Shown one piece after another: positions 45,565 through 55,620 of a stretch of 64,000 nt of DNA (position 1 is the stretch's first letter; each line of letters starts with the position of its first letter). This DNA is from Orobanche coerulescens (Eukaryota > Streptophyta > Magnoliopsida > Lamiales > Orobanchaceae), in NCBI GenBank assembly GCA_033398695.1, contig CM065810.1:139963215-140027214 (forward strand). The letters are read 5' to 3'. Below the pieces are notes generated by a model. The model saw only the letters and a list, made by a program, of their open reading frames with translations. It was not told where the DNA came from and searched no databases. Both the position numbers and the translations under genes were made by a program.

Positions 45565-46996
45565 TGTTGGAATATAAAACGCAGCGGAAGCTAGTTGGTG
45601 AAAATATTTTATAAACGGTTTTATAAACTAACCAACACAAAAAAACCATATCTATTTAGGCTTGTCAATTAATTAACTAAACAGATTAATAAACAATCAA
45701 ATAAATATATTTACGCATGGGAGTCAGTAATTATTACCTTTGACGCGAAGTGGTAGAAAAATCCCTTTTTAGTCGATTTAAGACCTCCTCGTACTCTTCC
45801 TTGATCTACTTGTATTTCTACCTCAAGATCTTCTAAAGTATGATCCGCCTTCACCCGGACGTTGTGTGGGCAACGAGCTACTGGATGTTACTTGGACAAT
45901 AATGGATCGGCCGAAATCTCCTTTGATGAGAGTCACTCGATTTTTCTTTGCTTTTTAGTATTTTATGAACACTCTTAAGCAAATTGATGTGTTATCTAAA
46001 TTGTAGAATCAAAGACACAAGTCTTGATCTACAATTAAACACAAGATGAAAAAATCAATCTCACAACCTTGGAATAGTAGTGAAACCGGGCTAACCCCCT
46101 TGGTGTCTTATTTATAGGCTCTTGGACTACTATTAGGGATCTTAAGGAGGATAAGGTAAGGACTCTTAATAGATATCTTCTTTCCAAAATTAGGACTCTT
46201 CCTAATATAAAAACTCTATTAATATCAACTTAGTCCACTAAAAGGTTGATATTGCACTTCCTACCAAAATCCCAAATTACGAAATTGGGCTCATTTTTGA
46301 ATAAATTATTTCCCATGTTTAAGATATTCTATGTCCATTAATTAATTTAAGCTACTCGGCCTTTATTATTATATCGGAAAATTAATTCCACCTGCAGGGT
46401 TTAATATAATAATCCTTTCGAGTGCCTCAAGGGACATGATCAACCCGACTGGTCGGGACACGATTTCTAGCTATAATATTAATTATCATATAAATAATAA
46501 TATTGCCCAAAATATCGAGCATATTGAGTCAATCATTATGGCTCTCACCCATGATAAATCAAAGTAATAAATATTAAATATATATAATTAAATATTAATC
46601 ACTAGAATTAAGAAATAATAATTGTCCGAGATGTATCAGTACAGAAGAATCTATCTCACCTCGATCATGTTCAACATATAGCGAATACGCTAATATATGC
46701 TAATGGTCAAGACCAACCAATCTCAAGCATATACTACAACCTCTCACATAACGGTCTAATGTTATATAGGTTGTGAACTAAATATTACTATATAAGGAAC
46801 TGATAATGTGATCTTCTGTGTGACATGACACACCACATTATCTACAATATAAAGTAATTTAGACTATATTTGCATAACCATAGCGTGAATAAATATGCAA
46901 AACATGTGATAAATGAATTAAATATTCTCATAGATAAAGACCAGGAAATTAGGTAATACAAGCATAAAGTATGCTTTGATGTATACAACCCTAATA
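45565..46996 (-). repeat. 5' LTR of B (1,432 bp)
   Basis: Direct repeat of 18239-19672. It starts TGTTGGAATATAAAACGC and has a 15-base duplication (TATAAACGGTTT region) near 45610 not in the other copy. It ends ACAACCCTAATA, so the CA end has become TA. Confidence 0.93.
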
Positions 46997-48738
46997 CCTG
47001 AAGCTTTTGAGGTAATTTGGGTTGGATAATAGCGCTATATTCTTTGGTTAGTTTAACCGTCTCATGCTCTTCCATCCTTCTTTTTCTTGACATCACATCC
47101 TTCAAGAATTTTGCATAATTAGGCATTTGTTCCAAAGCATCTGCAAAAGGAATATTGATGTTTATTTTCTTGAAGATGTCTAAAAATTTTGCAAATTGGG
47201 CATCTAACTTTTTCCTTTTAAAACGTTGAGGAAAAAGGAGAGGAACTTTAAAAGTAGAAGTAGAGTTAGAAGATAGTTTAGGCTTCTCAGCCCCCTTAGA
47301 TGTGTCATGCTTCACTTCTTCCTCTACAATTTTGATTTGATCCTCTTTGGCTCCCTCACTTTGTTGGACCGTTGGCATCTTTGGCCCTTCATAATTCATT
47401 CCGCTTCTTAAGGTGATAGCTTGATAAGATTCTTTTGGATTTACTTCGGTATTTCTTGAAAATTGTCCCCGGTGATGTTGACTCCCGACAACTTTAGCCA
47501 GTTGTCCAATTTGAGTTTCGAGATTTTTCATTTGAGCTCCCATGGTGGTAGCTAATTGAGTAACATGGCCTTCGATTTTGTCTAATTTTTCCTCATTTCA
47601 ACTAAATCGACTCTTTGTTTCCATCATAAAGGTAGCTAGAATATTTTCGACATTTGACGTTGGCTTTGCTTCTTCAATTATTTCACCATTTGACACTTTG
47701 AATCCGGTCGGTGGTTGTAAGGCATTCTTTTGATTAGCATAGCTAAAATTTTCATGATTTCTGTTGGAGGGATGGTAGAAACCCAACGATGATTATTCCG
47801 AAAATTGTTGTAATTCCGATTATTAATATAATGAGCCTCCTCCAATGGGTCGGACGGTAGTGAACTTCTTTGAGGAGTTATTTTCGAATCACCTCCTTTT
47901 GTTAGGGCCCCTAACTGAGTAGTTAACATCGTCATTTGCGCGGTTAGTGCCTTGATAGGGTCCAAATCGGATATCTCAGCCACCCTTCTAACATTTGCTC
48001 TTTCCATCGGCCATTGATAACTGTTCATAGCCATTTCTTCTATTAATCCACAAGCTTCTTCGGCGCTTCTTGCTAGCAATGCCCTTCCCGCGGAAGCATC
48101 AATAAAATTCCTCGTTTCTCTCATAAGACCATTGTAGAAGAAACAAATTTGTTGGTCTTCTGGGAAACCATGTCGAGAACATCGCCTTAGTGGATCTTTC
48201 AAATGTTCCCATGCTTCATATAATGATGCGGAGTCCAGTTGATGAAATTGAGTAATCTCACTTTTTAGCTTCATCGTCTTGTTAGGTGGGAAAATTTGAA
48301 CAAAATTTTTTCGCTCAAATCCTACCATGTCCTTATACTTCCCGGAGCTAAAGTCCCAAACCAGTTTCTTGCTTTCTCTCTCAAAGAGAATGGAAACAAT
48401 CGTAAGCATATTGCATTAACCGAGACCCCATTCATTTTGATAGTATCACATATTTGCATGAAATGTGTGAGATGGGCATGTGGATCCTCGACAGCAAATC
48501 CTCCAAATTGATTTTGTTGAACCATTGAAATTAAGGCGGGCTTCAACTCGAAATACAAAGCGTTGATTGGAACATGAGTGATTTCTCCAAAGTTTCGGTC
48601 AAACTTTGGTCGGAATCCATCCCAAATTGATTGCACTCTTCTAGTTGTTGGATTTTCAATCCTTTTGCCATCGTTTTCCTGGATTACTGCATTATCGTTT
48701 GTGTTATTCATCCCCATGTTGTCTCCTGCTCTCCCCAT
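46997..48738 (-). pseudogene. Athila gag (element A)
   Basis: ATG at 48738 (MGRAGDNMGMNNTND). The segment 48322-48738 has ELKPALISMVQQNQFGG and ends with a frameshift near 48350. 47678-48409 continues the gag domain (SASLYEAWEHLKDPLRRC, FYNGLMRETRNFIDASAG). 47598-47786 and 47543-46997 carry the C-terminal part (NLETQIGQLAKVV, PFADALEQMPNYAKFLKDV), a hallmark of Athila. Cut at 46997 by the 5' LTR of B. Confidence 0.9.
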
Positions 48739-48970
48739 GCCTTCAAAAAGATCCCTTCTTGGTTTCCTTGAGATATCACTTGTTCTTCGGGCAAATACTT
48801 CTACTTACTGGATGAAAGTTTCTAAAGACACTTGAGATGAATGGGTGTTCATGCACTCCCTGAGTAGGATTTAAATATGCACAATATGAGTTATGTAATA
48901 AAAATAAGAAAATGTCTAAAGTAAGACTAGAAACATTTATCGTAATATCAAAACTAATAAAAATAAATTA

Positions 48971-48989
48971 GTGCCCGGCAACGACGCTA
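48971..48989 (-). other. Primer binding site of A
   Basis: Minus strand TAGCGTCGTTGCCGGGCAC. It resembles the tRNA-Asp site used by Athila (TGGCGCCGTTGCCGGG) with two transition-type mismatches, and follows the usual AGTTTTT spacer. Confidence 0.7.
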
Positions 48990-48995
48990 AAAACT

Positions 48996-50324
48996 TGTTC
49001 GCTATATTTTTAAACAATCCGCAAGTGTACAGAGTAAATGTAGAAAGCGGCGAGCAAGGTCGTATTCCACAGAGACTAATTTTTTATATTGTTTTGATTA
49101 CTAGATTATAGTTATTCCAATTTTATCTAGACGATCGATAGTGGATGAATGATTAACTAAATAAAATGATGACAATTAATTTAAACAAGTGAAAATATCC
49201 GAATTAAAGAGAATTGTAAGAGTTTTGAAAGATAGATTCCAGGGCTAAGTTTTCGTTCATCACCAAGTTTAGTCAAGATTGATGTCGAAAGGTTCTAAGT
49301 GCATTCTTAAAATGATAATCACAACTATGTCTTAAAGTCGAGATGCAATAAAATGTAGATTAAACACCCTATAACAACATCTCCATCTATTATAAATTAT
49401 CTAACTCCAAAATGTTCATAAGATTTAATATCATCATAGTTTATCACCGATTTCTCAATCTCGTAATTAACTAAGTCAAATACTCGAAAGCTATTAATGC
49501 CTCTTCTCTCGAATTATGAGCAATTAAGTTTAACATGTAAAAACATTGATCAAGTGTTCTAACATGAATCAAAAGCAAGTATTTGATAAAGAAAACACAC
49601 TAGATATATATAATCATCAATCCTTTAAAACCATCATGAATCAACGTACTTCCATGCCCGGAATCTAACAAGTTTAACCGGACATGGTAATGAAAGAAAG
49701 ATCAATAATCATCATGTTCAAGCTAAATAAATAACAAAAATGAGTAAAAGATAGGAAGAAGATAAAACTCGGATGGTGTCTTGAGTGAACTTGGTTCAAG
49801 CCTTCAAGTGTCTTGATGTGTTCTTCCTTGTGCCTCCTTCAAAGTTTCCTTCTTTTGGTAAGTTTTCTCTCAAATCTTGTGTTTTGCTCTCTCTCCAACT
49901 CCACAAAAATCAGAATATCCTTCTTTTCCCAATCCAAGGCCTTTTTATCAACCCAAAAAATGCTTTTTCTTGTTCAAACCGTGTAGAAATGTCAATAAAG
50001 TGATTTTCTACCGAAAAGTGACACGGCTCATGTCAAATGACACGGCCCGTGTCGAAGTGTTCTACAATTTGAAAAGGCTTCTGGACAAGCAACCCGACCG
50101 TGTTACATGACACGGTCAATCAAGTGACACGGCCCGTGTGAAATGACACGGCCGAGTCCATGTTGATTTGTTTTTACTCCATTTTTTATTCTTTTTCGGC
50201 GCGATCTATCGTTTCTGCATTGCTTTATATGTATTGGGGATTGAGACTTTGTTCTTGCTTGATAATGTCCTTAAAAACACCTATAAAATCAATAAAATGT
50301 GCCCAAACGTGATCGGGTCCAACA
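48996..50324 (-). repeat. 5' LTR of A (proposed limits)
   Basis: Minus-strand reading starts TGTTGGACCCGATCACG and ends GCGAACA, giving TG/CA ends. It contains ACACGG palindromes at 50021-50155, in the promoter half in element sense. The outer limit is inferred, because no matching second LTR is available. Confidence 0.55.
50021..50155. promoter_or_regulatory. Cluster of ACACGGCCCGTGT palindromes in LTR of A
   Basis: Three paired palindromic units and single ACACGG half-sites within 135 bases, for example TGACACGGCCCGTGTC at 50038. The same motif fills the tandem repeat at 5061-5315. Confidence 0.75.
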
Positions 50325-50560
50325 AACACAATATGAGCACAAACGACACAATTCTACACATTTTAGGATCTTAAAATTCGGAAAAACCTTATAAAAATGT
50401 GTAAAAATGAGTGTTACTAGTGGCGGCGTGACGGGATTAGGGTTTCGGGGGGATGACTGTGGGTTTGCAGAAGAAAATCTTGATTTTTGTTTCCTTTTTC
50501 TTTTTTATGAATTTCAGAATTTTGGACGACTTTTTTTTTCTTGCTCAGTTTGGAGACTAT

Positions 50561-50730
50561 GTGCTGATAACGTGTTGAAGGAAAAATAACTGAGACAGAA
50601 AATAGGGCAAAAGGTGTAGTATTCTCATTGATGACATCTCTTTAAATAGGGATAGATACATACAAGCACTAATCCCACCCTAACTAGGAAAACCCATAAA
50701 CTAACAGACTTAGGCACACATTGGGTATTA
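50561..50730 (-). mobile_element. Copia LTR scrap (Ale-like)
   Basis: Minus strand reads the end of an LTR (TTTTTCCTTCAACA) directly followed by CGTTATCAGCAC, a primer-site form seen in some plant Copia elements. The LTR part, with TCTCATTGATGA and TCTTTAAATAGGGATAG, fades after about 50730. No coding part was found to the left. Confidence 0.4.
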
Positions 50731-51563
50731 TTACTTTAACAAATTATTATTTTTTTGGGTAAAATGACATTTACTTTATACTAATGAGTCATTTTTCCTA
50801 TTTTGTACTCTATTTCATGAGTGGTATTTTCATTAATAATATGGATCCGAGAATAGAATCAAATAGAATTATGGTTTTGTTGAACTTATAATCGATGTGT
50901 TTTAATTTTGTATATTGGGCATTTACTTATATTATTTACTATTGTGAGTAGATTAAGTTTGGATGAAACGTTTTAAATTCGTATACTAACCTTATATATA
51001 GCGGTTTCAGAATAATATGCATATCTTTTGCTCTATTTCTTGTCTTTATTATTTTTACTTGAGCAAAATTATAAGCACGCAATAGTTCTCTAGACAAGAA
51101 TTTTTTCCCTACTAATAAAATCAAAAATTCCGAAAAAATTGGAATTCTCTGAAAACACTAGTTGCCGCCCTTGTAGTATTTTCAATCGGACCCCTCACCT
51201 CCGCCCGACACCACCTTACGAATGACTCCCAACTCGATCGACGCACAAGGAAACCTAGTGCTATGGTCGTCGATCTCTATTTTTGGTCCGCCCACCATTG
51301 CACTATCCCCACGTAGTTGCCTTGTTCGCCATCGACCCACGACCCAGGAGCAGAATCATAACTCATCTCTGCCCAACCCGCGAGTTGACTTGCAACCAAA
51401 CCCAGTCCGACCAGCTGCAACCCGACGAAAGTCACTCCTAAACATAATCTTTTTTATCATGAAGTAGGTTACACAATATGAACTCTACTGTCGGCTCCAT
51501 ACGCTATTTATATCCTTTACTTGATTTAATAACATATTATGTTCTATAATTAGATCAAATATG
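50731..51563. other. Non-coding interval
   Basis: AT-rich to 51170, then a GC-richer patch to 51440 with an 81-codon frame that shows no known domain. Nothing recognisable. Confidence 0.5.
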
Positions 51564-51700
51564 CTTAATTAAATCAAACGAAGTGCTTAACCAATTGAAT
51601 GAAATTAAATCAGATGATTTGCTTAACCAATTGAATGAAATTAAATCAAACGAAGTGCTTAACCACTTGAATGAAATTGTAAATCACTTGAACAAATTAA
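51564..51700. repeat. 36-bp tandem repeat, three copies
   Basis: GCTTAACCAATTGAATGAAA recurs at 51585 and 51621 and, with one change, at 51657, a strict 36-base period (12 codons). The plus strand in frame reads LNQLNEIKS units, so a 63-codon frame results (51583-51774). It could be a scrap of a coiled-coil gene or only a repeat. Confidence 0.75.
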
Positions 51701-52045
51701 ATTGCGCTATAAGATTTAGATATCATATCCACGACTTATTTGACTGCATTATGTGTATAGAAATATATTCTTAGGATTTATCTGTCTATATCTATAAATA
51801 TACGTAAATTTGTATGCATATACAATGTTGTTACAATATACTTATATGACAGCTTTGAGGGAGGGTGAATAAGTTGTGCTCCTTTTAAAAAATTATTGCA
51901 CTGTGAAAGTCTTCAGAAATGCATTTTTGTAGTTACGGCAAGTAAGTATGTGCTTGTATGCTACAGTGTTTCTCAGAGCAAGTATATTATAAAATCACAA
52001 GCTGTGTGCGAAGGTAATTAAGCAAGTAAATAACACGGTATTTTG

Positions 52046-53100
52046 TTGGATTTGGGCCAAAAATAAAAATGCAGCAAAAATAAGATTCGTGCAATAAATG
52101 TGCTCGTCCGAATCCAGCGGGATCATTAACGATTGTATACTCGAAGAAAAATGAGGCCAAAGAAATTTTTACCTTTCTAAAGGAAAAGATGGATCGGCCG
52201 ATCGAATGTGTTAGATGTTGATGAACTTCCTCCGTCAATCCAAAAGCTTGAACAGATCCAGCAACTACATCACGTGCGTCAGATTGAAGCACCCGAAAAA
52301 ATCTCCTCCTTTTCACTAGGCTATGTATGTTGAGACTAGTATGTGAGGGGGGAAGGAACTCTCTTCCTCTGTTTTGGTGGCTACACGATTAGGTTTGAAA
52401 GCCTTAGGATTTGAAGTAGGAATTTATACTACTTTCCTTGGACCTTTAATGTCCTTAAAAGGACAAAATTGGCCCCTTTAAGCCACAAGTGTCGCCTCAA
52501 ACTAGGATCCTCCCATGCTATTGTGAGCTTAGCCACTAAATTCAATTGGTCCAGATGGAAGTATTGCAATTTAATTTAATTAATCCAATTAATTAATTAA
52601 ACGAATACCATATATAATTAATAAGTAATTCCTCCAAAAAATATTTCAATAAATTAATTAAGTGATTTAGTGAATTAAACTAATTACGTAGTAATATAAT
52701 TTAATTCACCACTCGGTGATAATTTATTCAATAAATTAATCAAACACCCAGTGCCTAATAATCACGTAGAAAGAATAAATTCATTTTAATCTCGTATCTA
52801 TGTTGTTGATTCCATAGGTTCGTCTCAGTCAGTAGCGAGAGGATTCAAAGAGTATGAGTAACACCTAGCCACACTCGTGGCTCACACTGTAATCAAATTG
52901 AGACTGAATGATTAGGATCATTCTAAAACTTCTATGTTACTAATACCGTATATGTATATATTAATAATATGCCCTCGAATGCCACTTAGAGGATGAGAGA
53001 GTGAGCGCATTGTATTATAATTATGAACCTAAATTGAATAGGGCATTTATTATTGCTATATTATTGTATATCACTAGCATCGTGATTTGGTATATAGAAA
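52046..53100 (-). mobile_element. Possible Copia LTR remnant
   Basis: Starts TGTTGGATTTGGGCCAAAAATAAAAATGCAGC, close in style to the start of the B LTR (TGTTGGAATATAAAACGCAGC). It goes on with an AT-rich body including an ATGCCACTTAGAGGATG segment. No partner LTR, primer site or coding sequence is seen; the end point is a guess. Confidence 0.4.
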
Positions 53101-54115
53101 AATAGTCCTTGTATTTGAGAGCAAACATTCCACTCCTCGTGAAGATAAGAAGATAGGCACTGGAGGTGTTTAGTGCTCGAAGTCGAATGCTTAACCAGTT
53201 TGCAAGTTGATAAAACTTAATCGGACAGTAACTTTAGACAAGACTTGTATAACATGTACTTTGACATGTAGAGTGCATGTCTTCACTAAAGGTTAGTGGG
53301 AGCACACGTTATAGGTATGCTAATGGGATTAGTATACTCGAACTCGACTCACCTCGATTTGGTCACATGGATTTCACTCTAGGGTAGTCAATAACTGAAT
53401 CAAAAGATTGTGATAGGTATACGTGAGCCTTTGACTTAAGGGTTCAATAGGAGATGTGCTTGTGATATTAAGATAGTCATTAGAGTAGTTCGATCCAATC
53501 ACCGATTGGTGGGGTCAACCTCGAAGTGCATCTTAGTGGGCAAGTAGCAGTCTCTACTAAATACCAAGCTACGATTCTCTCTCCTGTAAGTGAGCAGGTA
53601 AATATCCTATGCGGCTAGTGGCAACTGAGATCATAAGTCTTTGAGCAAAGCATTTAGAGCTACTTGTATTTGATACACGAGAGCTCAGTGGTCTCAGTTT
53701 GCATTAACAAATGCATAGAGTCAAGTTAAAATAGGGTTTGACATTACCATGACCCTAATACTTGATTGGATTAAAGAGTTTATACGTATACGGTATTCAC
53801 GACATAATGATTTTGGAATGATCCCATCATTCGTTCTCAGTTGGGTTGCGGTGTGGGCCGCTAGGTTGGCAAAGTGTTACCCGGTTCCTCATATTGTCAA
53901 CTGAGACGGACCTATGGAGTCGCGCACAAGGATAGTTGACGGATAAATTTGAATTTATTATCTCTTCATTAATATTCGATATGGGATATCTAATTCGATT
54001 TATTGGATAAATTGATGCGGTCTTGTGAATTGAAATTAATTACTGGGTGATTAATTTAATTTAAAAAGAACTATTTCTTGGAAATATATAATATTTTTTT
54101 CTATATAATCAATTA
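53101..54115. other. Non-coding interval, probably repeat-derived
   Basis: About 1 kb with no ORF over 60 codons. The mixed text looks like the body of an LTR or leader, but no ends or partner copy are visible in the window. Confidence 0.4.
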
Positions 54116-54124
54116 ATTGAATTA

Positions 54125-54252
54125 ATTACACAACAACAACATTACCCCAATGCCTCAACGACTCCTACAAAAAGCGGGGTAAGGGGGGATTGGATGTACG
54201 CAGCCTTACCCCTATCTTAACACAGAGAGGCTATTTTCGGATGATCCAAAAT
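54125..54252 (-). mobile_element. Au-type SINE fragment
   Basis: Minus strand carries GGTAAGGCTGCGTACATCC and ends with GGGGTAATGTTGTTGTTGTG, the core and TTG-rich tail typical of plant Au-like SINEs. The tRNA-derived head with box A and B is missing or cut off past AGCCTCTCTGTG and CCGAAAATAG. Flanking AATTAATT is too simple to prove a duplication. Confidence 0.6.
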
Positions 54253-54623
54253 GAAAATTGCATCGAGAATTGCATGAAATGACTAGTACTTCATGAGAAA
54301 AAGAAGTGCAGCCAGTTTAGTGAGTCATTTTGTTTTATTCCATTTTAATCCATAACCAAAGAATAAGGAGTGTACTTAACGGACTAGTCACGCGAACATC
54401 CAGTACACGAATCGAGTGGCTCAGCTCATTTTCTCACCACCCGTTGGTCGCCCCCTTCTTTCTCTTTATTACCTTCCATATATTTTCTCTTGTCTTGGTG
54501 TAATGTGGGGTTTGGTGGGTCTCACTTGTGGATAAATGGATCATATAATATCTCTCTACTTGATCTCATCTTGTATTATATAACAAAACTTATACATATT
54601 TTTTATTACAACCAACACACACA
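54253..54623. other. Non-coding interval
   Basis: No feature seen; AT-rich. Confidence 0.5.
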
Positions 54624-55620
54624 TGTTAGGAATACTTTTTAGATTTTGATGATGTCATCCCTGTATTGTGATGTATGTATCTAAGCACTTGGCATTGTAA
54701 AGAAGAACCAAATGAGTATCTTCTATAGGCCTTAAAATTTAGGCTAAGTGTTGATCAGTAAAGAATACGACTAAGTATAGAACTGCCATTTATCAGAGGA
54801 GTTTTTAGGCAATTTCATTACCATAGAAGTTTTTGGTCAACGCAAAACATTAGAGAGGTTTGATCAAAACCAAGATGCAGTTAAGTTCTGAGAAGACGCT
54901 ACATCAGACAAGTTTCGGTCAACGTAAAATATCAGCTGAAGTATGACCATCAAATCAGAGAATATTCATCAGGTCAGAGAACTTCAGTCATCAGAGCAGA
55001 GAACTTTATCTCGGAGAACTTCTACCAAGATATATCAGAGAAATTTGCATCAGTGAAGGTCGACTGCACATCAGACAGGTTTGATCAAGAGATATCAGAT
55101 AAGTTCTCAGTCAAGAGATATCATCCAAGTAACTCAGTCCACGTCAGCAAGCGTCGAAAGTCAATAAATATGGAAAACCACATGCAGACGTAAGAAGACA
55201 AACTGGAAAGATCCCTGGAAAGCTAGGAATAAAATATTTCTTGAGATCCGCGTTTTAAAGACATGATTATTCTAATCAAGAATAACAGTGCTTTGTCTTT
55301 AAAAGTTAAAGTACGGGGTTGCTTTCTTTAATGAGGTTATTGAAAGTAAAGAGACCGTAAATGCATCCACGGGTTCTTGATTAGAAGGTGATAGACAGCC
55401 TGAGAGTTGTTGAGGCATCCATGAGTTTTTGATCAAGAGGTGCAAGGCATCCAAGAGAGTTGCAACGGCCACCGGTTTCCACTGGTTGGAAGCTGTTGTA
55501 ACAAGGAAGAACTCATTGTAGCCTTTATCATTGGTAGACAGTTATAGTGAATTTATCTCCAACTGGTTTGGAGAGAAGTGGATTAATAGAGGATTACCCC
55601 ACCTCTGAAATCACTATAAG
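54624..55620 (+). mobile_element. SIRE-like Copia LTR, truncated by H
   Basis: Starts TGTTAGGAATACTTTTTAGATTTTGATGATGTCATC, as many SIRE-type LTRs do, and has many short ATCAGAGAAGTTT/ATCAGACAAGTTT repeats at 54790-55120. It stops at the first base of the H LTR. The continuation would lie beyond the right window edge. Confidence 0.5.

Larger units (their letters stand above)
18239..46996 (-). mobile_element. Copia element B (Tork/TAR-type), inserted in A and itself split by F and C
   Basis: Minus-strand Ty1/copia element with matching LTRs of about 1.43 kb at 18239-19672 and 45565-46996. Its own DNA covers 18239-21824 and 42395-46996, about 8.2 kb. The order from the right is 5' LTR, leader, gag, protease, integrase, then, past the insertions, rest of integrase, RT, RNase H and 3' LTR. 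Removing F and C joins the integrase in frame. LTR difference by eye is about 3 to 4% over 480 bases. Confidence 0.92.
4450..50324 (-). mobile_element. Athila-type Gypsy element A, outer layer of the nest
   Basis: Minus-strand element whose own sequence is spread over 4450-8811, 17957-18238 and 46997-50324. The pieces fit together because the insertions D and B are bounded by their own LTRs and target duplications, and protease coding runs on across each gap. The gag, the aspartic-protease region, the tRNA-Asp-like primer site and the GGGAGGCAACCCAAT text after pol are Athila features. The left end does not match the right LTR (see findings), so the outer limits are uncertain. Confidence 0.75.

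Noticed and set aside
51222..51467. 81-codon frame in a GC-richer patch
   Set aside because: Low-complexity Pro/Ser/Arg text with no recognised domain, no promoter context.
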